DNA of 64,000 nucleotides from Xanthomonas euvesicatoria pv. euvesicatoria (GTDB lineage Bacteria > Pseudomonadota > Gammaproteobacteria > Xanthomonadales > Xanthomonadaceae). The DNA lies in contig NZ_JAJIUJ010000115.1 of NCBI RefSeq assembly GCF_020880415.1, forward strand, positions 37,996 to 101,995, read 5' to 3'. Each line of letters starts with the position of its first letter. Within the stretch, counting starts at the first letter, position 1. The notes under the pieces were generated by a model. It was not told the origin of the DNA, made no database searches, and saw only the letters and a list, made by a program, of their open reading frames with translations. The translations under genes were made by a program, and so were the position numbers. Positions 27,911 to 36,291 of this stretch are shown piece by piece.

Positions 27911-28963
27911 ATGGCCGCACGTGCTACCGATCTGTCCGTCGCTGCAGGCGCCGCCATCGCCATTGCCGAGCGCGGAGACTGTGGCCCGGATGCGTTGTCG
28001 CTGCCCGCACTTTGCCAGGCCGCCGAGCCGGTGGTGCTGCGTGGCGTTGCGCGGCACTGGTCGCTGGTGCAGGCCGGGCTGCGCGGCGCCGATGAGGCCA
28101 TGGCGCTGTTGCGCGCGCACGATACCGGCCGCCCCCTGCAGTATTCCTATGGCGGCCCGGAGATCGGCAGCCGCCCGTTTTATCGCGACGATTGCAGCGC
28201 GCTCAACTTCCAGGTGCAGCGCGGCAGCGTGAGTACCTTGCTGGATGCCATTGCGGCACATCGTGACGACCCGCAGCCGCCCACCTATTACCTGGCCTCG
28301 TTGCCGGTGGACGCCAATCTGCCAGGGTTGCGCGCCCACAACGATCTGGATGTGGCTGCCAACGGCAGCCCCGTGCAGCCCAGCATCTGGATCGGTAACC
28401 GGGTGATCGCTTCGTGCCACTACGATGCGCTGGACAACCTGGCGTGCTGCGCGGTCGGGCAACGGCGCTTTACGCTGTTTCCGCCGGAGCAGGTCGCCAA
28501 TCTGTATCCGGGTCCGCTCGATCCTACGCCGGGCGGGCAGGTGGTGAGCATGGTCGATTTCGCCGATCCGGACCTGCAACGCTTTCCGCGTTTTGCCGAT
28601 GCCTTGCCGCATGCGCGCAGCGTGGTGCTGGAGCCGGGCGATGCGTTGTTCATTCCCAGCATGTGGTGGCACCACGTCCAATCGCTGCAGCCGTTCAACG
28701 TGCTGATCAATTACTGGTGGAGCAGTGCGCCAGCGCACTTGCCCGCCGCGATGCCGGCGCTGTATCACGCGCTGTGGGCAATTCGCGACCGTCCGGCAGC
28801 CGAAAAACAGGCATGGCGCGCGTTGTTCGATCACTACGTGTTCGGCCCTGCCGAGCAGGCCGGCGAGCATCTGCCCGAACCGGCGCGCCATGCGCTCGGC
28901 CCCATCGATCCCATGCTGTCGCGGCAGCTGCGCGCCATGCTGATCGGCAAGTTGAACCGCTGA
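27911..28963 (+). CDS. Cupin-like (JmjC/Cupin_8) domain protein
   Basis: 350 residues. Jelly-roll fold of the Cupin_8/FIH-like type: SIWIGNRVIASCHYDALDN gives the metal motif H170-x-D172, and the distal His is in SMWWHHVQSL (His254/255). The aromatic and arginine-rich RRFTLFPPEQ strand is typical. Members are Fe(II)/2-oxoglutarate hydroxylases of protein or small-molecule substrates; the substrate is unknown. Start at 27911, 4 bp after the SapC stop. Confidence 0.85.
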   Translation: MAARATDLSVAAGAAIAIAERGDCGPDALSLPALCQAAEPVVLRGVARHWSLVQAGLRGADEAMALLRAHDTGRPLQYSYGGPEIGSRPFYRDDCSALNFQVQRGSVSTLLDAIAAHRDDPQPPTYYLASLPVDANLPGLRAHNDLDVAANGSPVQPSIWIGNRVIASCHYDALDNLACCAVGQRRFTLFPPEQVANLYPGPLDPTPGGQVVSMVDFADPDLQRFPRFADALPHARSVVLEPGDALFIPSMWWHHVQSLQPFNVLINYWWSSAPAHLPAAMPALYHALWAIRDRPAAEKQAWRALFDHYVFGPAEQAGEHLPEPARHALGPIDPMLSRQLRAMLIGKLNR

Positions 28964-29003
28964 TGTGCAGCACCGCCCTCAACCCATGCCACAGGAGTGC
29001 GCA

Positions 29004-30521
29004 GTGACTCAGGCTCAGATTCGCAAGGTGGTGATCGCCGGTGGTGGAACGGCCGGCTGGATCGCTGCCTGTGCGCTTTCGCATCAATTCCGCAATTTGC
29101 TTGACATCACCCTGGTCGAGTCCGAGCAGATCGGCACCGTCGGTGTGGGCGAATCCACGGTGCCGCCCATCCGCACCTTCCACCGGTTCCTGCAGATCGA
29201 CGAGCAGGAATTCCTGCGTGCGGTGGCAGGTACCTTCAAGCTGTCGATCTCGTTCGAGCATTGGCGCCGCCAGGGCGAGCGCTACATCCATCCATTCGGC
29301 ATCACCGGGCAGAGCACCCTGGTGTGCGCGTTTCATCACCTGTGGCTGGAAAGCCAGCGCCGCGGCATGGCGGGCAGCTTCGGCGATTACTGCCTGGAAA
29401 CGGTGGCCTCGCGCGTGGACCGCTTTGCGCTGCATGGCGAGCCGGCGGTCAATTACGCCTATCACCTGGATGCGGCGCTGTATGCCAAGTTCCTGCGCGC
29501 GCGCAGCGAGGCGTGCGGCGTCAAGCGTGTCGAAGGCAGGATTCAGCAGGTGACCGTGCAGCCGCACAGCGGCGATGTCGCCAGCCTGGTGCTGGAAGAC
29601 GGGCACGTGATCGAAGGCGATTTGTTCATCGATTGCAGTGGCTTCCGCGGTCTGCTGATCGAGCAGACCCTGCACACCGGCTACGAAGACTGGAGCCATT
29701 GGTTGCCGTGCGACCGTGCGGTGGCGGTGCAGACCGAAGCCCTCGGCCCACCGGTGCCCTACACCCGCGCCATCGCGCACGAAGCCGGCTGGCGCTGGCA
29801 TATTCCGTTGCAGCATCGCGTCGGCAACGGCCTGGTGTTTTCGAGCAAGCACCTGTCCGATGACGAAGCGCACGCCAAGCTGCTGCGCGATGTGGCTGCG
29901 CCTGCCGTCAAGGAGCCGTGGATGGTGCCGTTTCGCACCGGCCGCCGGCTCAAGGCCTGGAACAAGAATGTGGTCTCGCTCGGTCTGGCCAGCGGCTTTA
30001 TCGAGCCGCTGGAATCCACCAGCATCCATCTCACCATCTCTGCAGTGGTGCGGCTGCTGGCGCTGTTTCCGGCCGAAGGCATTGCGCCCTCGCAGGTGCA
30101 ACTGTTCAACGACGTCAGCCGCGCTGAAATGGAGCACGTGCGCGACTTCGTCACCTTGCACTACCACGCCACCCAGCGCGACGAACCGCTATGGCAGCAG
30201 TGCCGGCAGATGGAACTGCCCGAGTCGCTCGCGCTGCGCCTGCGTGCCTGGCGCGAACGCGCGCACGCCTGGCAGGGTGCCGATGAACTGTTTCGTGTCG
30301 ATTCCTGGACGCACGTGCTGATGGGGCAGGGCATTGCGCCCGAGCAGCATCACCCGTTGACGCGCGCATTTTCCGACCACGACCTGCGCCGCCTGCTCGA
30401 CGGTATCGCCCAGCCGATCCAGCACGCCGTGCAGCAGATGCCCTCGCAGCAGGACTTCATCGAGCGCTACTGCAAGGCAGGCGAACAGGTGTGGGGGATG
30501 CGTAGCCCGGTGCCTGCCTAG
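29004..30521 (+). CDS. Flavin-dependent tryptophan halogenase-family protein
   Basis: 505 residues. GTG start chosen for the ACAGGAG ribosome site 6 nt upstream; an in-frame ATG (28986) lies earlier but without a site. Signatures: FAD dinucleotide motif VVIAGGGTAGW (9-19), catalytic Lys79 in TFKLSIS, halogenase motif W263-R-W-H-I-P268, and catalytic-site Glu337 in FIEPLESTSIH. All PrnA-type catalytic residues are therefore present. Free tryptophan halogenation is not implied: homologues encoded with TonB receptors have no proven substrate. No flavin reductase is encoded nearby. Confidence 0.9.
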   Translation: MTQAQIRKVVIAGGGTAGWIAACALSHQFRNLLDITLVESEQIGTVGVGESTVPPIRTFHRFLQIDEQEFLRAVAGTFKLSISFEHWRRQGERYIHPFGITGQSTLVCAFHHLWLESQRRGMAGSFGDYCLETVASRVDRFALHGEPAVNYAYHLDAALYAKFLRARSEACGVKRVEGRIQQVTVQPHSGDVASLVLEDGHVIEGDLFIDCSGFRGLLIEQTLHTGYEDWSHWLPCDRAVAVQTEALGPPVPYTRAIAHEAGWRWHIPLQHRVGNGLVFSSKHLSDDEAHAKLLRDVAAPAVKEPWMVPFRTGRRLKAWNKNVVSLGLASGFIEPLESTSIHLTISAVVRLLALFPAEGIAPSQVQLFNDVSRAEMEHVRDFVTLHYHATQRDEPLWQQCRQMELPESLALRLRAWRERAHAWQGADELFRVDSWTHVLMGQGIAPEQHHPLTRAFSDHDLRRLLDGIAQPIQHAVQQMPSQQDFIERYCKAGEQVWGMRSPVPA

Positions 30522-30832
30522 AGCGGGTCATGCACCTTGAGATGAGGTGCATTGCCCATCAGCGGAGGCGTGCGGCGTCGCGGTGCTTGGCGGCTTGGCT
30601 GTGGCGTCAAGGCAAGCCGCGCGGCGCGCACTCCGTGCTGCTGGCGGCCAATCCTCCGGGAAGCGCCCTGTGGCGCACCGAGACCGCGTTGCACGCCTTG
30701 CCCAGGCGGCCAGCCTGGACAAGGCGCACGCCTTACTCGACGCGCTACACGACGCCTCGCACTCCCTCAACGTACATAACACGCTCTGGGGCCGGCATTG
30801 GATCGCGGCGGGCGGGCGCAGTGCGCGCCGCG
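30522..30832. other. Intergenic region after the halogenase
   Basis: 311 bp between convergent genes. One plus-strand frame (from 30547) reads through to 30915 into the MBL gene and contains a locally protein-like stretch (DKAHALLDALHDASHSLNVHN), but it has no ribosome site and no recognised family. Possibly a gene remnant. Confidence 0.35.
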
Positions 30833-31840
30833 CTACAGCCGCATCAGATCCTTGCCCACCACGATCGGCCCGGCGTAATGCTTGCGCGCGCCTTCGCTCC
30901 ACATCGCATCGGTGATGGACGCATCGCCGCCGGGGACGAAGTGATTGAGCACGAGCATCTTCGCGTTGGCCGCAGCCGCAATCATGCCGACCTCTTCGCT
31001 GGTGGAGTGGCTCTTGAGCAGATGGTCGAGCAATGTGGGTGCGTTGTCGTTGGCCTTCAGCATCGTCTGCAACGCCGGCAGATACATCACCTCGTGCACC
31101 AGGACGTCGGTGTTCTTGGCGAACTCGGCCAGCGCGGGCAGGTAGCGCGTATCGCCGGAAAACACCACGCTGCGGTCGGGCGCCTCGAACCGATAGGCGA
31201 AGGCCGGCTTGAGCGTGTAATGGTCCACCAAGGTGGCGGTGACGGTGACCTGATCGTTCTTCAAAACGGTGCCGGGCTGGTCAAACTCATGCACATGGAT
31301 AAGTGCTTCGAACGGCGGGCGGCCTTCCTCACGGATGCGTGCCTGGATGTCGATGGCATTCATGGCGACAAACGCGTCCACCATCCTGGCGATGCCGGGT
31401 GGGCCATACAGATGCACCGGCGTCTGCAGGCCGCTGGCCCAGGCCAGCCACACCACGTTGAGCAGATCGGCGTTGTGGTCGGAATGGTGGTGGGTCAGAA
31501 AGATATCGCGCAGCATGGGCAGTCGCATGCCGGCCTTGGCCAGTTGCTGCGCCACGCCGTTGCCGCAATCGATGAGATACGGTTGCCCGTCGATGACCAG
31601 GGCATTGGCGGCCGCGGCCCGCAACGGCGAAGGTGTCGGGCCACTCTTGGTGCCCAGCAACACCAGCACGCTGCCCTTGGCCGGAAAGGGCGCAGGCGGC
31701 GCGGAGTCTGGCTTGGCGGATGTTCGTCGTGCCGGCGGACGCGCAGCAGCACCGAGCTGCCCCACCGCAGTCAGCGAACCCGCAGCTAATGCGGTGCGTA
31801 GCAGCGTGCGGCGGGAGCGGGAGGGATGGGATGCGGTCAT
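30833..31840 (-). CDS. Secreted MBL-fold (metallo-beta-lactamase superfamily) hydrolase
   Basis: 335 residues. The start MTASHPSRSRRTLLRTALAAG gives a Tat-like signal (SRSRRTLL plus hydrophobic core and AAA), so periplasmic export of a folded metalloprotein is likely; the longer open frame upstream is not supported. Zinc motif T-H-H-H-S-D-H (LTHHHSDHN), a later Asp in VVFSGDTRYLP, and His in LVLNHFVPGGD match RNase Z/arylsulfatase-like MBL hydrolases. The exact substrate is unknown. Confidence 0.85.
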   Translation of the reverse strand: MTASHPSRSRRTLLRTALAAGSLTAVGQLGAAARPPARRTSAKPDSAPPAPFPAKGSVLVLLGTKSGPTPSPLRAAAANALVIDGQPYLIDCGNGVAQQLAKAGMRLPMLRDIFLTHHHSDHNADLLNVVWLAWASGLQTPVHLYGPPGIARMVDAFVAMNAIDIQARIREEGRPPFEALIHVHEFDQPGTVLKNDQVTVTATLVDHYTLKPAFAYRFEAPDRSVVFSGDTRYLPALAEFAKNTDVLVHEVMYLPALQTMLKANDNAPTLLDHLLKSHSTSEEVGMIAAAANAKMLVLNHFVPGGDASITDAMWSEGARKHYAGPIVVGKDLMRL

Positions 31841-31976
31841 TGCGGCTCGTGCCGATGTGCGTGGGTTGGGTGTCGATGCAAGACTGCGTGCTGTACACAC
31901 AATACGGCAGGCGTCGCTGGCAGCGATCCGCAACAGCGGTTGGGGCGCAATTTTTTCGCTGCGCCTGCTGCCACGC

Positions 31977-32375
31977 TCAAAATTCGCGTGCAATGAATTC
32001 ATTCAGGGCCGGCGAACGATAGAACGCCATGCATTGGGCGAAGATGCGATTGAACGGGCCGCGGCGCGCTTCGTCCTTCATCGGGACTTCGCGCTTGTCA
32101 AACCCCGCCGTGTTGGCGTCGACAAAGCGATGCAGGCGGTCGGTCGCGCCGACCTTGGCGTTGTCCATCGCATATGTGGTGAGCAGATACGAGCGGTCGC
32201 GTAGCTGATCGGGTGCGTACTTGCTGCTACGCGTGTAGTTGTTATCCAGGCACCGCTGCAGCGCATAGGCCTTGATGTCCTCGCGATCGGCCCGCTTGCC
32301 GGCCGCCAGGGCGGAGGCTTGCAGCGCCACGGCAACAAGGATGATGACCAGCAGTGGGGCACGTGCGCGAACCAT
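31977..32375 (-). CDS. Tai4-like T6SS amidase immunity protein (orphan)
   Basis: About 132 residues with a Sec signal (MVRARAPLLVIILVAVALQA, cleavage near ALA-AGK); an in-frame ATG at 32405 would lengthen it. The mature part is helical with two conserved Cys in KAYALQRCLDNNY and FAQCMAFYRSPALNEF, the pattern of periplasmic Tai4 proteins that inhibit the Tae4 peptidoglycan amidase. No Tae4-type gene or T6SS structural gene is in the window. The family assignment is by eye and tentative; it could simply be an uncharacterised periplasmic protein. Confidence 0.5.
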   Translation of the reverse strand: MVRARAPLLVIILVAVALQASALAAGKRADREDIKAYALQRCLDNNYTRSSKYAPDQLRDRSYLLTTYAMDNAKVGATDRLHRFVDANTAGFDKREVPMKDEARRGPFNRIFAQCMAFYRSPALNEFIAREF

Positions 32376-32405
32376 GGGCGACCGTTGTGAAGGAACAGGC
32401 CTCAT

Positions 32406-32737
32406 CAGTCTGCATCATTGCGCCGCTCGCCGCCGCTAGTGCGCCGTTGGTGCAGTCGACGTCAATCAGGCATTTCCCGATTGGCCGAAGTGGATCTGGT
32501 ACACCCATCGCGCCGGCAACCGCACACCGATCAATGTGTTGAGCGAGGCTGCAAAAAACAGCCCTGGAGCGATGTCTCGCGCTAGCACGTCACGCCGTTG
32601 CCTTGAGTGCGTGGCAAGAAGATGGTGGTGGCATTGGACAGCCTGCGGACACTTCAGTGCACGGATCAACGCATGCACGGTCGCTGAGTCGAAGACGCAT
32701 CGCCCGGCAAACGGATTGCCCGGCGATGCGCGATCAA
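32406..32737. other. Gene-free spacer
   Basis: 332 bp with no supported gene or motif between the immunity-like gene and the protease terminator. The short frames here have no ribosome sites or recognisable products. Confidence 0.4.
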
Positions 32738-32767
32738 GCGTGGCAGGCACAAGGTCGCCTGCCACGC
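32738..32767 (-). terminator. Terminator-like hairpin of the S1 protease
   Basis: Perfect 11-bp stem GCGTGGCAGGC / GCCTGCCACGC with an 8-nt loop, 10 bp beyond the protease stop on the minus strand. There is only a weak U-run after it (TTGATC). Confidence 0.6.
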
Positions 32768-32777
32768 GGCTTACCGC

Positions 32778-34174
32778 TTACTGGCCGAAGTAGGTGGAAA
32801 TGGTGGAATACACGTCAGAGAAACGCGAGTAGTAATCCGGATCGGTCTGCGCGCTACAGAACGAATAGCCGCCATACAGGCCGCCACGCAGCTGGTAGGC
32901 GCCACCGCTGGCAACGGTGAACAGGCCCGAGCCGGACGAGCCGCCTTCGGTCACACCGTCGCTCCACACCACGCGATAGAGCGGGCTCTTGCCATCGATG
33001 GAGCTGCTCAGTGCATTCACCGTGCCCAGCGAATACTTCTTGACGTCGCCCGATGGGTGATGGATGCCGACAATCGAGGTGCCGGTGGAACCGATCGCCG
33101 CGCTATTCCACGCTGCATAGAACGCGCCGCTTGGCGGTGCGGTCTTCAGCTCCAGCAATGCGGTGTCGCGCGTGGTGTTGGCATGCCGCAGGAACGCGCC
33201 GCCCGTCAATGTGGTTGCCTGCGAGCTGACCGTACTGCCATTGCAGCTGGCCGCATCGTAGAACCAGTAGGTCTGCAGCGTGTTGGCCACCGTCTGCGTG
33301 CTGATGCAATGCGCCGCGGTCCAGAACAGGTTGCGCTTGGGCGAATTGGTATTGTTGAGCAGCGTGCCGGTGCACAGGAACGAGCCCTGGCTGGTGGTGA
33401 ACACCATGCGTGCCACTGCCTTTGCGGCGCTGGTGAAGCCGGTCGTGGGGTTGGCACGGCAGACGATATCGTTCTGACAGGAATCGCTTTCGCCGATGGC
33501 AATGGTCATCATGTCGCGCGGGCTTGCAGTGGGGCTGATATCCAGATGCGACAGCTGTGGAATGCTGAGGCTGAAGTTTTCCGGATACAACCCGGCCGGC
33601 AGCGACAGCTCGACCAGCAGATCCTCGCCACTCACCGTCGGCGACCACCCGATGTCGTTGCCGCTGGCAGCAAAGCTGGCGCCGGATTGCTCAAACACGC
33701 GACCATCGTTGCCGGCAAAGCGCAGCGTCACCTTGGATGGGTCGCCAGGCGTTGCACCGGCGCCACGCAGTACCAGCGATGCACGCAGCGACGCTGCCTG
33801 TGCGGAGCTGACTTTGAGACTGGCCACGCGCGACCATCGGAAGCCATCTGCCAATCCAGCTTGGACAGGTTCACCGTCGGCTGTGTCACTGCACGCGAAA
33901 AACCGATCTGCAACGGCTGCCCATGCTTGACCTGCGCAATGCGACGTTCGCGCACACGACCCATTTCGGCGCTAGTAGGTGCGGTGAGCTGCACCACGCG
34001 CGTGGGCAGAACGCCGCCGCGTAAACTTGCCGACTGCAACGTGGCCGCACCAAGCTTGGCCGCCTGCGGCGCGGTGGTGACCGGCGCTGCATCCATCTCG
34101 GTCGGCGGGGCGGCCGCTGCGGTGCCGGAAACAGCGGAAAACAACGCCAGATACATCGCGTTCTTGCGATTCAT
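32778..34174 (-). pseudogene. Secreted trypsin-like serine protease, frameshifted
   Basis: The first frame (from 34174) has a signal peptide (MNRKNAMYLALFSAVSGTAAA) and a pro-region up to VNLSKLDWQMASDG, then leaves frame near 33830-33845. The second frame continues at GFRWSRVASLKVSSAQ to the stop at 32778. Joined, they make about 465 residues. The catalytic triad sits entirely in the second frame: His in FWTAAHCIS, Asp in TTRDTALLEL, Ser in TEGGSSGSGLF, typical of lysyl-endopeptidase-like S1 enzymes. The second frame alone would start inside the pro-region without a signal peptide, so secreted activity is presumably lost unless the shift is a sequencing error. Confidence 0.8.
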
Positions 34175-34364
34175 GGGTAGTCCTTCTCGTCAGGGATCGT
34201 CAGGCTGCAGCGGGGGCTGCAACAAGCGGGCGCCATCGTTGGCGCCGAACGAGCCTAGCGAAACTTCAAAGCTGAATATGTGCTGAAAATCTCGTTCGGG
34301 AATGAAAGGTCGTGATCGATATAGTACCCGCACGCGTCTGTCATCCACTGGGCCGTCATGCCGT

Positions 34365-34491
34365 CGGCCCCGGGCGGTGCATAGGCTCCCAGGGCTGCCA
34401 TGTTGGTTCTAGTCAGCAGGTGCAAGTCCAGCATCCAGCTGCGCAGTGGCAGCTTGGTGTGTTCAATCCACGTCATGGTCGTGGTAGCGAT
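34365..34491 (-). pseudogene. IS1595-family transposase remnant (N-terminal part)
   Basis: A minus-strand frame reads TMTWIEHTKLPLRSWMLDLH then LLTRTNMAAL, matching the segment of IS1595/ISXo5-type transposases just after the zinc ribbon (TxxEHTKLPLxxW...LLT...MAALELMRHLGV). After AAL the continuation ELMRHLGV is only found one frame over (EPMHRPGP), so one base has been gained. The flanks are unrecognisable. It lies just before the lipase gene. Confidence 0.6.
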
Positions 34492-34659
34492 CAGCGCTCC
34501 TAGGGCCTTGGGCGACCTCAACCCGGCCTTGAGGGATGCACAGCGATGGGGGAGCCAGTGAACCCTTCGTTCGTTTTCACGGCGGTGGACGACATCTCTG
34601 GCTGCGTGCCAGGTGGGGATATAAACAGAATCTCTGCGCACTCACCTGGAGCATGTCGC

Positions 34660-35940
34660 ATGCGACCCACTTCAACCTCTTTTCCAAGTCTGCCGCACGC
34701 GCAATCGCGCGACGGCGATAGCGACATGCCTGCCTCCGCGACTGCTTTCCCCTGGCACGCGCGCGACAGCGCCAGTGCGTTTCCCGGTCTCAGTGCTGCG
34801 CCGGTCAAACGCGGACGTAACGCGACACGATCAATCACGGCAGGTGCCTGGCGGTCATCTGGCATGTGTCTGCCGCAGGTAGATACCCAGGCATGCGATC
34901 TCGTCAGCGCGATTGCCCAAGTGGATCGTGCATCGGCGCAGCCGCACGGACAGGATCCGCAATGGGAAATGCGCTGCCGCACTGTGCTCGAAAGCATGCG
35001 CGCATGCGCAGGCGAATCCTACAAGGGCGATCCGGCGACGGTGGCTGACATCGATGGGTTGCATCTGAATGTGCCGATGTCCACGCGGCGGTTGAAACTC
35101 TGGGAGCGAGAGACCGACGATGTGATTGTGGCGGTGCTGGGTTTTTCCGGCACATGCCTGAATGCGACCGACGATCTGTTATGCGATATGAAAAGCCAGA
35201 TCGCACAGGTACACGTCAACGTATTTGACGAGCGCCTTCCGACCTTGGGCAAGGTTGGCGCAGGCTGGCAGGAATGGTGGCAGTCCGAAGCTCAGTTGCC
35301 GCGCGCCGACGGAACCGTCATGAAGGACGTGTTGAAGCGCTACATGAATCGCGCGCGGGAGAGCGGCAAGGCGTTGTCGATGTCGTTGACGGGACACAGT
35401 CTGGGCGCAGCAGCGGCCACGCTCGCCGGCTTCGACATCACGCACTTTCTGCGCGCGGCCGGAGCCCCGGGCAAGATCAGCATTTATTCATTCAATCCAC
35501 CGCGCCTCGGGCCAGCGGGCGCCGACACACACTATATGCAAAGCTTAAGATCGAACGACAGCGAACTGCGATTCACGCTGCGCCAGTTTGCGCGCGCCCT
35601 GGATCCGATCCAGTCGGTGCCCTTTTTCATGCATCACCCGCACTGGGATCACCCCGGGGCTGCTGACGAGCGCGCCGGCAGCACCAGCGCTGATCGCTTC
35701 GCTCAGTTCATCACCGTGACGGACGGCCCGGCCAGCACTGTCAACCTGGCGGACAATCACGAATTGACGTTGTGGCGCTCTTATTTCCTGTCCAAGATCG
35801 AGCCGGGCGATCTGCAGCGCATCTTTTCTCCCATGGAAGTGTCGCAGGGAACACCCGAAGACCGGCATCTTTCTCGCAGGCAATTGTTCACCTCGTGGCT
35901 GCCGTACCGCCAGCCGCCGGCCACTCGCCGGCCGGATTAG
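34660..35940 (+). CDS. Lipase class 3 domain protein, candidate type III effector (XopAP-like)
   Basis: 426 residues from the ATG at 34660, preceded by CTGGAG (a longer frame from 34546 is possible). The first 60 residues are Ser/Pro/Ala-rich without a Sec signal (MRPTSTSFPSLPHAQS), the usual look of a type III secretion signal. The catalytic domain (about 120-360) has VAVLGFSGT near the oxyanion loop and the nucleophile elbow LTGHSLGAAAATLAGFD; Asp and His candidates lie in the C-terminal half (VPFFMHHPHWDHPG). Xanthomonas XopAP and Ralstonia RipAL are lipase-3 effectors. No canonical PIP box was found upstream. Flanking IS1595 fragments fit acquisition by transfer. The symbol is withheld because identity with XopAP is not proven. 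Confidence 0.65.
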   Translation: MRPTSTSFPSLPHAQSRDGDSDMPASATAFPWHARDSASAFPGLSAAPVKRGRNATRSITAGAWRSSGMCLPQVDTQACDLVSAIAQVDRASAQPHGQDPQWEMRCRTVLESMRACAGESYKGDPATVADIDGLHLNVPMSTRRLKLWERETDDVIVAVLGFSGTCLNATDDLLCDMKSQIAQVHVNVFDERLPTLGKVGAGWQEWWQSEAQLPRADGTVMKDVLKRYMNRARESGKALSMSLTGHSLGAAAATLAGFDITHFLRAAGAPGKISIYSFNPPRLGPAGADTHYMQSLRSNDSELRFTLRQFARALDPIQSVPFFMHHPHWDHPGAADERAGSTSADRFAQFITVTDGPASTVNLADNHELTLWRSYFLSKIEPGDLQRIFSPMEVSQGTPEDRHLSRRQLFTSWLPYRQPPATRRPD

Positions 35941-36041
35941 ATAGCCGGCAATAAACTGCGAATGAGTTTCCCAGGCCAAGAGAGAGTTTCTAAATTTTTG
36001 ATTGATCCTGACTCCTGGCCACGAAGATCGCTCGCTGCAGG

Positions 36042-36260
36042 TCAAACCGGCTCCAGGCACTGCTTGGACTGCAACATGCCCGTGGCCAGTCGTGGCAGCG
36101 CATCATGAAGCGGATCGACGGTGAGCGATCGTCCATCTCTGCAAGTCAAGCCCTGCGTATTTGCGCTGATGGCGTGATGCACCACCTTGATGACGTGTTT
36201 GAGGTTGCCCAGCACGAGATTGATCCGTCGCACACCGCAGCACGGGTGGGCCAGGAGCAC
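36042..36260 (-). pseudogene. IS1595-family transposase remnant (C-terminal part)
   Basis: Minus-strand frame VRRINLVLGNLKHVIKVVHH-AIS resembles the conserved DDE-domain end of IS1595 transposases (WVNTVLGNLKxxLxGTYHAIS). The following RKYAGLDLQR is found by shifting frame, and the original frame resumes with LPRLATGMLQSKQCLEPV, like the family C-terminus, so at least two compensating indels have accumulated. It ends just beyond the lipase gene. Because it is a C-terminal fragment while the remnant at 34365 is N-terminal, with both on the same strand, these come from two copies, not one split element. Confidence 0.55.
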
Positions 36261-36291
36261 GCCGGCACAACAGACGGTGCTGCTGTTGAGG

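Noticed and set aside
30547..30915. Possible small plus-strand gene after the halogenase
   Set aside because: No ribosome site, overlaps the MBL gene 3' end and matches no family; kept only as a possible remnant.
34255..34641. 128-codon minus-strand frame as a real gene
   Set aside because: Only about 35 codons resemble an IS1595 transposase and the match changes frame; treated as a transposase remnant.
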